Assembly: GCA_014650015.1 (NCBI GenBank)
Contig: BMUD01000006.1
Location: 257,839-321,838 of the forward strand
DNA: 64,000 nt
Direction of reading: 5' to 3'
DNA from: Streptomyces griseoloalbus
GTDB lineage: Bacteria; Actinomycetota; Actinomycetes; Streptomycetales; Streptomycetaceae
Part shown: positions 42,412 to 50,087 of the stretch, in pieces
How the letters are laid out: each line of letters starts with the position of its first letter
Position numbering within the stretch: position 1 is the first letter of the stretch
Notes under the pieces: model-generated
What the model was told of the DNA's origin: nothing
Database searches by the model: none
Seen by the model: only the letters and a program-made list of their open reading frames with translations
Translations under genes and position numbers: made by a program

Positions 42412-43440
42412 GTGAGCTTCAAGGCCGAGTACATCTGGATCGACGGCACCGAGCCGACCGCCAAGCTGCGGTCCAAGACGAAGATCCTGGGCGACGACGC
42501 CAAGGGCGCGGACCTGCCGATCTGGGGCTTCGACGGTTCCTCCACCAACCAGGCCAAGGGGCACGCCTCCGACTGTGTGCTGAAGCCGGTCTTCGTCTGC
42601 CCGGACCCGATCCGCGGCGGTGACGACGTCCTGGTGCTGTGCGAGGTCCTGAACACGGACATGACGCCGCACGAGACCAACACCCGTGCCGCGCTGGCCG
42701 AGGTCGCCGAGAAGTTCGCCGCCCAGGAGCCGATCTTCGGTATCGAGCAGGAGTACACCTTCTTCCAGGACGGCTACCCGCTCGGCTTCCCCAAGGGCGG
42801 TTTCCCGGCCCCGCAGGGCGGCTACTACTGCGGTGTCGGCTCCGACGAGATCTTCGGGCGTGACGTCGTCGAGGCGCACCTGGACAACTGCCTGAAGGCG
42901 GGCCTGGGCCTGTCCGGCATCAACGCCGAGGTCATGCCCGGCCAGTGGGAGTTCCAGGTCGGTCCGCTGGCCCCGCTGGTGGTCGCCGACCAGCTGTGGG
43001 TGGCCCGCTGGCTGCTCTACCGCACCGCCGAGGACTTCGGCGTCGCCGCCACCCTCGACCCGAAGCCGGTCAAGGGCGACTGGAACGGCGCGGGCGCGCA
43101 CACCAACTTCTCCACGAAGGCGATGCGCGAGGGCTACGACGCGATCATCACCGCGTGCGAGTCGCTCGGTGAGGGCTCCAAGCCGCTGGACCACGTCAAG
43201 AACTACGGCGCCGGCATCGACGACCGTCTCACCGGTCTGCACGAGACCGCCCCGTGGAACGAGTACTCCTACGGGGTCTCCGACCGCGGCGCCTCGGTCC
43301 GTATCCCGTGGCAGGTCGAGAAGGACGGCAAGGGCTACATCGAGGACCGCCGTCCGAACGCCAACGTCGACCCGTACGTGGTGACCCGCCTGCTGGTCGA
43401 CACGTGCTGCACCGCGCTGGAGAAGGCCGGCCAGGTCTGA
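42412..43440 (+). CDS. glnII: Glutamine synthetase type II (eukaryotic-like)
   Basis: A 342-aa octameric/decameric GSII, a second ammonia-assimilating glutamine synthetase typical of Streptomyces and rhizobia. Starts VSFKAEYIWIDGTEPTAKLRSKT. Motifs: LPIWGFDGSSTNQA, FGIEQEYTFFQDG, GINAEVMPGQWEFQVG, WNGAGAHTNFSTKAMRE and the C-terminal DRGASVRIPWQVE region. GTG at 42412 has GAAGGA nine bases upstream; ATG at 42403 is in frame but too close to that site. No adenylylation tyrosine motif. Confidence 0.97.
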   Translation: MSFKAEYIWIDGTEPTAKLRSKTKILGDDAKGADLPIWGFDGSSTNQAKGHASDCVLKPVFVCPDPIRGGDDVLVLCEVLNTDMTPHETNTRAALAEVAEKFAAQEPIFGIEQEYTFFQDGYPLGFPKGGFPAPQGGYYCGVGSDEIFGRDVVEAHLDNCLKAGLGLSGINAEVMPGQWEFQVGPLAPLVVADQLWVARWLLYRTAEDFGVAATLDPKPVKGDWNGAGAHTNFSTKAMREGYDAIITACESLGEGSKPLDHVKNYGAGIDDRLTGLHETAPWNEYSYGVSDRGASVRIPWQVEKDGKGYIEDRRPNANVDPYVVTRLLVDTCCTALEKAGQV

Positions 43441-43456
43441 TCCGTCACGCAGTCGT

Positions 43457-43495
43457 CGCGAGGGGCGTCCACCGCCGAGGTGGGCGCCCTTCGCG
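43457..43495 (+). terminator. Terminator of glnII
   Basis: A 17-bp stem in RNA (43457-43473 with 43479-43495, two G-U pairs) and a 5-nt loop, 16 bases after the stop. Confidence 0.75.
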
Positions 43496-43496
43496 T

Positions 43497-43556
43497 CGTC
43501 CGCGCTTGTCCGCGCTTGTCCGCGCGGTCCGGGCGGTCCGGGCGGTCCGGGCGGTG
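43497..43556. repeat. Short tandem repeats between glnII and the 40-aa gene
   Basis: GTCCGCGCTT occurs twice in tandem (10-bp unit), then GGTCCGGGC three times (9-bp unit). Confidence 0.7.
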
Positions 43557-43599
43557 AGAAGGGGCTCCTGCCGGCCGGGACGTCTGATTCAATGGGAGC

Positions 43600-43722
43600 A
43601 TGGCCAGCTTCCGGAAGTACGACGCCACGGGTCGCCGTGACCTCGAGCCGTTCTGGCCCTCCCGTCAGCACCACGACTTCGACCGGGTGTGTTGTCGCGC
43701 GATGAACGCGCCGGCCCTCTAA
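43600..43722 (+). CDS. Small 40-aa conserved protein downstream of glnII
   Basis: A 40-aa product starting MASFRKYDATGRRDLEPFWP and ending in CCRAMNAPAL with a TAA stop. It is arginine/aromatic-rich and has an adjacent Cys pair. GGGAG precedes the ATG at short distance. I recall a near-identical small protein at this position in other Streptomyces, which would argue for real coding. It sits between glnII and the likely glnRII. Function unknown. Confidence 0.65.
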   Translation: MASFRKYDATGRRDLEPFWPSRQHHDFDRVCCRAMNAPAL

Positions 43723-43822
43723 AGCCCGGACCTCCCGGCAACGCCCGGACCTCCCGGCCTTCGGCCGGCGCGAACCGCGTACGTCCTCGACGAACCCCTT
43801 CGCGCGAAAGAGCTGACGTCTC

Positions 43823-44410
43823 ATGGCGACCACCCGTTCCCTGCCCACCACCACGTCAACGGCCCCTGCCCCCGCCTCCGTTCCCGTTCGTCCCCGGCAC
43901 CGGCTGCGTGCCGTCGACCGTGACGAGGCGGTCACGGTCGCGGATCTGCTGCCGCCGGGTGCCACCTGGCTGCCCGCGCCGCAGAACGCCCTGCCCACCC
44001 TGCCCGGACGGCCCCCCATGGTCGGCTACCTGGTGCTGGTCCCCGCCGACCGGCAGCCGCCGTTCCCGGTGCCGGTACCGGACCCGGCCGAGTCCCCCGC
44101 CGCCGCGCCCGGCGGCGACCCGCTGATCCGGGTCGACACCGTGCAGCGCACCGCCGAGGTGGACGGGCGCCCCCTCGACCTCACCTACCTGGAGTTCGAG
44201 CTGCTGGCCCATCTCGTGGCGCACCCCGGCCGGGTGCACACCCGCGACCACCTGGTCGGCACGGTGTGGGGTTACGGCCATGTGGGTGACGGCCGTACCG
44301 TCGACGTCCACATCGCCCGGCTGCGCCGCAAGCTGGGTGCCCCCCACCGCGACGCGATCCGCACGGTGCGCCGGGTCGGCTACAAGTACGTTCCGCCGGC
44401 CGGGCGCTGA
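43823..44410 (+). CDS. glnRII: Winged-helix regulator with OmpR-type DNA-binding domain, likely GlnRII
   Basis: A 195-aa regulator. The C-terminal 95 residues are a trans_reg_C winged helix: DTVQRTAEVDGRPLDLTYLEFELLAHLVAHPGRVHTRDHLVGTVWG in pieces, then GRTVDVHIARLRRKLG and IRTVRRVGYKYVP. The N-terminal 95 residues are too short and Pro-rich for a receiver, though VGYLVLVPADRQ may be a remnant. No phosphorylation Asp is seen and no kinase adjoins. Position next to glnII fits GlnRII (SCO2213 in S. coelicolor), which binds some GlnR targets; the symbol is from context and memory. ATG at 43823. Confidence 0.75.
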   Translation: MATTRSLPTTTSTAPAPASVPVRPRHRLRAVDRDEAVTVADLLPPGATWLPAPQNALPTLPGRPPMVGYLVLVPADRQPPFPVPVPDPAESPAAAPGGDPLIRVDTVQRTAEVDGRPLDLTYLEFELLAHLVAHPGRVHTRDHLVGTVWGYGHVGDGRTVDVHIARLRRKLGAPHRDAIRTVRRVGYKYVPPAGR

Positions 44411-44483
44411 GCGCGCGCCCCGCCGGTCTGCCGTCAGCAGATCGCCGTTCCCCCGCACCGTCCGAGCGGGCAGAGTCACCGGT

Positions 44484-45494
44484 ATGAGACTTCTGATGCT
44501 GGGTGGTACGGAGTTCGTGGGGAAGGCCGTCGCCGAGGCGGCCCTCGCGCGGGGCTGGGAGGTGACCGTCTTCCACCGGGGGCGGCACGAGGCACCGCGG
44601 GGCGTGCGGACGCTGCTGGGCGACCGCACCGCGCTCGACGGTCTGGCCGCGCTCGACGAGGACCCCGGGGAGTGGGACGTCGTCGTCGACACCTGGTCGG
44701 CCGCACCGCGCGCGGTGCGGGACTCGGCGCGGCTGCTGCGGGGCCGCGCCGGGCGGTACGTGTACGTGTCGAGCTGCTCGGTGTACGAGTGGGCCCCGCC
44801 CGCCGGGTACACCGAGCGGGCTCCGGTGGTGGAGGGCGCCTCGGCGGACGCCGGTCACACGGACTACGCGCGGGACAAGCGGGGCGGTGAGCTGGCCGCC
44901 GTGGACGCCTTCGGCGCGGACCGGTCGGTGCTGGTGCGGGCCGGGCTGATCCTCGGGCCGTACGAGAACGTGGGCCGGCTGCCCTGGTGGCTGAACCGGA
45001 TGGCGCGCGGCGGACCGGTCCTCGCCCCGGGGCCGCGTGGGCTGCCGCTGCAGTACATCGACGCCCGTGATCTCGCCGAGTGGATCCTCGGGTCGGCCGA
45101 GCAGGAGCTGAGCGGGCCGTACAACCTCATCTCCCCGCAGGGGCACGCCACGATGGCCGAACTGCTCCAGGCGTGCGCCGAGGTGGCCGGTGGCACGGCC
45201 GAGCTGCGGTGGACGGCGCCGGAGGTGATTCTCGAGGCGGGTATCGAGCCGTGGACGCAGCTTCCCGTGTGGGTGCCGCCGGGCAGCGATCTGCACGACG
45301 CGCTGCACTCGGCGGACGTCTCCCCGGCGGTCGCGACCGGGCTGCGCTGCCGCCCGGTCGGTGAGACCGTCGCCGACACCTGGCACTGGCTGCGGGAGAT
45401 CGGCGGCAGCGCGCCGCAGCGCCCGGACCGGACGGGCAAGGGCCTCGATCCGGCGGTGGAGGCGAGGGTGCTGGCGAGCGCCGGAGGGGTGTAG
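44484..45494 (+). CDS. NAD-dependent epimerase/reductase (extended SDR)
   Basis: A 336-aa atypical extended SDR. NAD motif MRLLMLGGTEFVGKAVAEAAL, then WDVVVDTWSAAP, YVYVSSCSVYEWAPP, DYARDKRGGELAA (active-site Lys region), LVRAGLILGPYENVGRLPWWL and LQYIDARDLAEWIL. The sequence resembles plastid RNA-binding/epimerase CSP41-like bacterial relatives more than sugar-nucleotide epimerases. Substrate unknown. ATG at 44484. Confidence 0.88.
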   Translation: MRLLMLGGTEFVGKAVAEAALARGWEVTVFHRGRHEAPRGVRTLLGDRTALDGLAALDEDPGEWDVVVDTWSAAPRAVRDSARLLRGRAGRYVYVSSCSVYEWAPPAGYTERAPVVEGASADAGHTDYARDKRGGELAAVDAFGADRSVLVRAGLILGPYENVGRLPWWLNRMARGGPVLAPGPRGLPLQYIDARDLAEWILGSAEQELSGPYNLISPQGHATMAELLQACAEVAGGTAELRWTAPEVILEAGIEPWTQLPVWVPPGSDLHDALHSADVSPAVATGLRCRPVGETVADTWHWLREIGGSAPQRPDRTGKGLDPAVEARVLASAGGV

Positions 45495-45563
45495 GTAACA
45501 CCACCCCCCGACCGGGGGGTTCGGCCCAGTGCCCCCCGGATTCCGCTCGGCCAGACTGGTGCC

Positions 45564-46829
45564 ATGACCATCGACTCGAAGAGCGGCAGCGGGCGGACCA
45601 TGGGGCGGGGCATCGCGCTCGCCGCGGTACGGGGGCTGGCACTGTCCCTGGTGTCGCTGCCGGGTGCGGTGCTGTGCTTCGTGCTGTCCGTCCTGTCCAT
45701 CGCGCTGATCCCGGTCGGGATCGGCATCGTCACCACCCCGTACGTGCTTCAGGGGGTGCGGACGTTCGCGAACTGGCGGCGGGTGCTGGCGGCCGAGTGG
45801 GGCGGGGTGCGGATCCCTCCGTCGTACCGGCCGCTGCCGAAGGACGCCAATCCGTGGGGGCGGACGTTCGGGATGTTGGGCGACCCGGCGACCTGGCGGG
45901 ATCTGCGGTGGCTGCCGGTCGACATGACCGCGGGCTTCGTCACCGCGCTGCTGCCCGCCGCGCTGCTGATCTATCCGCTGGAGGGCCTCGCCCTCGCCGC
46001 CGGGCTGTGGCTGGTGCTCCCCGAGGGCTACTGGTACGGCTTCGTGCGGGTCACGGACCAGCCGTCCGCGCTCGGCGCCGGGGCGCTCGCCCTCACCCTG
46101 CTGCTCTTCGCGCACTTCTTCTCCCCGCGTCTGCTGCACGGGCACTTCCTGCTCACCCGGGCCGTCCTCGGTTCGCCCCGGGGCGAGTTGACCGAGCGGG
46201 TGCGGGTACTGACCGAGACCCGGCGGGACGCCGTGGACACCTCCGCCGCCGAGCTCCGGCGCATCGAGCGGGATCTGCACGACGGGGCGCAGGCGCGGCT
46301 GGTCGCGGTCGGCATGGACCTGGGGACCATCGAGGTCCTGCTCGACAAGGACCCGGCGAAGGCGAAGGAGCTGATCGCGCAGGCCCGCGAGTCCTCCGTG
46401 GAGGCGCTGTCCGAGCTGCGGGAGCTGGTGCGCGGCATCCATCCGCCGGTGCTGGCCGAGCGCGGCCTCGGTGACGCGGTACGGGCGCTGGCACTGCGGC
46501 TGCCGGTGGTCACCGAGGTGAGCGTGGATCTGCCCGGGCGGGCTCAGGCGCCGGTGGAGTCGGCCGCGTACTTCGCGGTGAGCGAGGTGCTCACCAACGC
46601 GGCGAAGCACTCCGGCGCGGACCGCGTCTGGGTCGACATGCACCACGCCGACGGTCATCTGCGGGTGAGCGTCACCGACAACGGCAGGGGCGGCGCGGTG
46701 ATCGGGGCCGGGTCGGGACTGACCGGAGTGGAGCGGCGGCTGGGTACATTCGACGGCGTCCTGGCCGTCAGCAGCCCCGCGGGCGGCCCCACCATGGTCA
46801 CCATGGAGATCCCTTGCGCGTTGTCCTAG
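45564..46829 (+). CDS. Two-component sensor histidine kinase with 'Sensor' membrane domain
   Basis: A 421-aa membrane kinase. Residues about 15-210 form a polytopic sensor domain (LSVLSIALIPVGIGIVTTPYVLQGVRTFANWRR and two further helix pairs). HisKA_3 has ELRRIERDLHDGAQARLVAVGMDLG with the phospho-acceptor His239. The HATPase_c domain shows SEVLTNAAKHSGADRV and VTDNGRGGAVIGAGSGLTGVERRL. Its stop overlaps the response regulator start by 16 bases, so they are coupled. Signal unknown. Confidence 0.93.
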   Translation: MTIDSKSGSGRTMGRGIALAAVRGLALSLVSLPGAVLCFVLSVLSIALIPVGIGIVTTPYVLQGVRTFANWRRVLAAEWGGVRIPPSYRPLPKDANPWGRTFGMLGDPATWRDLRWLPVDMTAGFVTALLPAALLIYPLEGLALAAGLWLVLPEGYWYGFVRVTDQPSALGAGALALTLLLFAHFFSPRLLHGHFLLTRAVLGSPRGELTERVRVLTETRRDAVDTSAAELRRIERDLHDGAQARLVAVGMDLGTIEVLLDKDPAKAKELIAQARESSVEALSELRELVRGIHPPVLAERGLGDAVRALALRLPVVTEVSVDLPGRAQAPVESAAYFAVSEVLTNAAKHSGADRVWVDMHHADGHLRVSVTDNGRGGAVIGAGSGLTGVERRLGTFDGVLAVSSPAGGPTMVTMEIPCALS

Positions 46830-47467
46830 CCGAAGACCTGTTCCTGCTGCGCGACGGACTCGTCCGGCTCCTCGAGGCGCACGGCTTCGAGATCGCGGCG
46901 GCCGTGGAGTCCGGGCCCGAACTGGCCCGAGCGCTGGCCGAGCGGGAACCCGACGTCGCCGTCGTCGACGTGCGCCTGCCGCCGACGCACACCGACGAGG
47001 GGCTGCAGTGCGCGCTGGACGCGCGGCGCAGGCGGCCCGGGCTGCCGGTGCTGGTGCTCTCCCAGCACGTGGAGCAGTTGTACGCGCGGGAGCTGCTCGC
47101 CGACGGCAGCGGCGGGGTGGGCTATCTGCTGAAGGACCGGGTGTTCGACGCGGACCAGTTCGTGGACGCGATACGACGGGTGGCGGAGGGGGGTACGGCG
47201 ATGGATCCGCAGGTGATCCAGCAGCTGCTGGCACGGCAGTCGGGCGACGACCGGCCGCTGGCGCGGCTGACGCCCCGCGAGCGGGAGGTGCTGGAGCTGA
47301 TGGCGCAGGGGCGGACCAACGCGGCGATCGCGGCCAAGCTGGTGGTGACGGAACGGGCGATCGCGAAGCACACCGCCAACATCTTCGCCAAACTGGGCCT
47401 GGAGGTGTCGGACGACGACAACCGGCGCGTGCTGGCGGTACTCGCGTATCTCGACCACGGCCGGTGA
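46814..47467 (+). CDS. NarL-family response regulator
   Basis: A 217-aa response regulator: receiver with Asp52 (VAVVDVRLPP), then LuxR helix-turn-helix LTPREREVLELMAQGRTNAAIAAKLVVTERAIAKHTANIFAKLGL in pieces. The start is a TTG at 46814 inside the kinase gene's last codons; MRVVLAEDLFLLRDG is the correct receiver start. The secreted DUF1996 gene is 217 bp downstream and could be a target (inference). Confidence 0.93.
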   Translation: MRVVLAEDLFLLRDGLVRLLEAHGFEIAAAVESGPELARALAEREPDVAVVDVRLPPTHTDEGLQCALDARRRRPGLPVLVLSQHVEQLYARELLADGSGGVGYLLKDRVFDADQFVDAIRRVAEGGTAMDPQVIQQLLARQSGDDRPLARLTPREREVLELMAQGRTNAAIAAKLVVTERAIAKHTANIFAKLGLEVSDDDNRRVLAVLAYLDHGR

Positions 47468-47683
47468 CACCGGCCCCGGCCCTTCACACCGGGTGGGCGA
47501 TCAGCAACTCCCGGTGTCGCAGGGGCTGTTGAAGCCAGTGCGCCGGTACGGACTTCTCACCGATCTGAGGGACGGGTGAACACCCGTGGGGCGGCTCCCG
47601 TACTCATGGGCGCCGCTTCACTCCTGTCGGGCGCCTCGATGCCCCGCATCGGGATGGCCCCGCAAGGAAGTCAGAGGAGTTCC

Positions 47684-49183
47684 ATGGGACGCAACACAAG
47701 AAAACGCCGTACGCCGCTGGCCACCAAGGCCGTAGCCGGGGCGGCGGCCCTGGCGCTCGGTGGGGGCGGGCTGATCTGGGCGAACTTCCACGCCTCGGCG
47801 CACGAGGAGAACGCAGGCCACGACCGGACCACGTCGCAGGCGGCGCAGGTCGCCACGATCGACTGCCCGGACGTCGGCCAGCGGCTCTCCGGCGTGCCGG
47901 ACCGGGCCCGCGGGGAGGTCGACGGTGAACTGGCCTCGATGGACCAGCAGATCACCGAGGCCTACCAGCGCCTCGTCACCACGCGCCGGGCCCAGGACGG
48001 GGATCCGCGGTTCGTCGAGAACTCCATTCTGGGGCCGCTCAAGGACCGGCGGAAGGTGCTCATCGACCGCATCAAGCTGGAGATCAACCGGGCCGGCGGC
48101 CAGGCCGACGACGGCCTGGACCAGCTCGCCGGCTGCACCGGCCGCCCCGCCGACCAGCAGCCCGGCGACGGCCAGGGCGGAGACGGCCAGGGCGGAGACG
48201 GACAGAACGGCGACGGCCAGGACGGCGGCCAGGACCAGGACGACAACGGCAACGGGGCCGCGGGCCCGGTGGCCGAGGACTTCATCGACATCAACGACGT
48301 CCAGCCGGACTCCCGCGGTCTGCGGAACGGGCTGGCGGCCAACGGGGACTCCGGTTCCACCGGCTCCTTCACCACGGACTGCGGTGTCAACGAGAACAAC
48401 CTGTTCAACAGCGACAACCTGATCGCCGCCCCGGGTGTCGACAACGGCGCGCACCACACCCACGACTACGTCGGCAACCAGGACAACGACGCCTTCTCCA
48501 GCGACGAGGACCTCGCCGACGCCGACACCTCGTGCCGGAACCAGGGCGACAAGTCCACCTACTACTGGCCGGTGCTGCGGCTCCAGGACGGCACGCGGGA
48601 GTTCGACGCGAACGACCAGGGCGGTGGTGCCGAGGGCAACGTCGGCAGGATCCTCAAGCCCGCCCGGGCCGAGCTCACCTTCGTCGGCAACCAGCAGGGC
48701 GATGTCGTGGCGATGCCGAGGTTCCTGCGGATCATCACCGGTGACGCCAAGTCGTTCGTCAACGGCGACGCGAACGCCAACAGCTCCTGGAGCTGCACCG
48801 GCTTCGAGGACCGCCAGGTGACGGACAAGTACCCGCTGTGCCCGGAGGGCAGCCAGGTGGTGCGGACAGCCAACTTCCAGAGCTGCTGGGACGGCCGGAA
48901 CACCGACAGCGCCAACCACCGTGACCACATGGCGTTCGTCCAGCAGGACGGCAGCTGCCCGAACGGCTTCCAGGCCGTCCCGCAGCTGCGGATCCGCCTG
49001 GTCTACGACATCCCCACCCCGGTCATAGAGAACGGTCGGGTGCGGAACCCGTACGCGGTGGACAGCTTCCCGGAGCAGCTGCACAAGCCGATCACCGATC
49101 ACAACGACTTCATCAACGTCATGGACGAGGACCTGATGAACCAGGTGGTCGAGTGCGTCAACAGCGGCGAGGACTGCCAGTAG
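47684..49183 (+). CDS. Secreted DUF1996 domain protein
   Basis: A 499-aa exported protein. Twin-basic N terminus [27 protein letters not shown] ending near ASAHEEN. The mature N-terminal part (about 50-155) is helical. A Gly/Asp/Gln linker with GDGQGGDGQ repeats follows (about 165-185). The C-terminal domain (about 190-490) has DUF1996 features: [61 protein letters not shown] and six or more Cys. DUF1996 occurs in fungal and actinobacterial secreted proteins, function unknown. ATG at 47684 with AGAGGAG. Confidence 0.9.
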   Translation: MGRNTRKRRTPLATKAVAGAAALALGGGGLIWANFHASAHEENAGHDRTTSQAAQVATIDCPDVGQRLSGVPDRARGEVDGELASMDQQITEAYQRLVTTRRAQDGDPRFVENSILGPLKDRRKVLIDRIKLEINRAGGQADDGLDQLAGCTGRPADQQPGDGQGGDGQGGDGQNGDGQDGGQDQDDNGNGAAGPVAEDFIDINDVQPDSRGLRNGLAANGDSGSTGSFTTDCGVNENNLFNSDNLIAAPGVDNGAHHTHDYVGNQDNDAFSSDEDLADADTSCRNQGDKSTYYWPVLRLQDGTREFDANDQGGGAEGNVGRILKPARAELTFVGNQQGDVVAMPRFLRIITGDAKSFVNGDANANSSWSCTGFEDRQVTDKYPLCPEGSQVVRTANFQSCWDGRNTDSANHRDHMAFVQQDGSCPNGFQAVPQLRIRLVYDIPTPVIENGRVRNPYAVDSFPEQLHKPITDHNDFINVMDEDLMNQVVECVNSGEDCQ

Positions 49184-49224
49184 CCGGTCCCACCGGTCGC
49201 CGGTGAGTCACCGGTGGGCCGCCG

Positions 49225-49270
49225 GCGAGGGAGGGCGGTGGCGGGGTTTCCCGCCACCGCCCTCCCTCGC
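49225..49270. terminator. Bidirectional terminator, 21-bp perfect stem
   Basis: 49225-49245 pairs perfectly with 49250-49270 around a GTTT loop, between the convergent DUF1996 and lipoprotein genes. Confidence 0.85.
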
Positions 49271-49304
49271 CCGGTGTGCCCGTCCTGTGGGGCCGGGCGC
49301 GCGT

Positions 49305-49748
49305 TCAGCCTTCGTGGGCGGCGTGACCGGCGGGGTGCGAACCGCCGCCGTGCCCGCCGCCGCTGTGGTCCGTGCCCTGCTCCAGGGTGCCGCCGAGCCG
49401 GCCCCGCAGGCCGGCGACCACGTCCTCGTGGCCGACGGCCACCCACTTGCGGCCGACGAGGTAGTGACCGCCGTAGTCCTTGGCCGTGTTGATCCACTCG
49501 CGCTGGCCGCGGTCGGTGGCGAAGGTGGCGAGGACGTACTTCCCGTCGCCCTTCCCGCACAGGGCCTGGCGGATGGTGTCGGCGTCGGTCTGCAGGTCCG
49601 GCACGCACCTCGCCTCGGCGGCCAGATGTTCCAGGCTGCCGGTCGCGGTGGGCGGCACCTGGCCCCCGCCGCCGCCGCTTGCGCAGCCCGCCAGCGCCAG
49701 GGCCGCCACGGCGCCGGTCAGCGCGAGCATCGGTCGGGTCACCCTCAT
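49305..49748 (-). CDS. Lipoprotein of unknown function
   Basis: A 147-aa lipoprotein. Signal MRVTRPMLALTGAVAALALAGC with the lipobox LAGC. The mature part has one Cys pair (RCVPDLQTDADTIRQALCG), then GDGKYVLATFATDRGQREWINTAKDYGG and VGRKWVAVGHEDVVAGLRGRLGG, resembling a small domain that may read or bind something at the envelope. The C-terminal tail is His/Gly-rich (SGGGHGGGSHPAGHAAHEG), possibly metal-binding. ATG at 49748 with GGAGGAA. Confidence 0.88.
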   Translation of the reverse strand: MRVTRPMLALTGAVAALALAGCASGGGGGQVPPTATGSLEHLAAEARCVPDLQTDADTIRQALCGKGDGKYVLATFATDRGQREWINTAKDYGGHYLVGRKWVAVGHEDVVAGLRGRLGGTLEQGTDHSGGGHGGGSHPAGHAAHEG

Positions 49749-50087
49749 GTGTTCCTCCGGTCCTTGACGGCGACATGCCGCTCGGAGCCCCGGCGCGGGG
49801 CCCTCCGTCTCCGATACGGCTGCGGCGCCCGCAGCGCTCAATCCCGGTGCGGCCGCGGGTACCCGCGTGCGAGGGTGACCCGATGAACAGCGACTGGCGC
49901 CGCGTCCGTCGAGTCTCGGGCGGGACCGCGAGGGTCTGGCGCTGATCCTCGGCGCCCTCGCTCCGCATCCGCCGCGCCATCGGCGCCCGATGGCCGACTA
50001 CGCCCGTCCGGCTCGTCGAACCCGCCGCGGAGTGACGCCCAGGGACCGCCCAGGTGACCATCCACCGGTTCGCTCGTTCAGCTGAAC
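49749..50087. other. Gap between the lipoprotein gene and the membrane sigma-like gene
   Basis: 339 bases with no convincing gene. A 20-codon ORF starts at 49882 (MNSDWRRVRRVSGG) and stops early. The following stretch is open in another frame, which could mean a decayed gene, but no family is recognisable. Confidence 0.4.

Noticed and set aside
49882-49944. A 20-codon ORF starting MNSDWRRVRR
   Set aside because: Too short, no recognisable product; possibly a decayed gene start.
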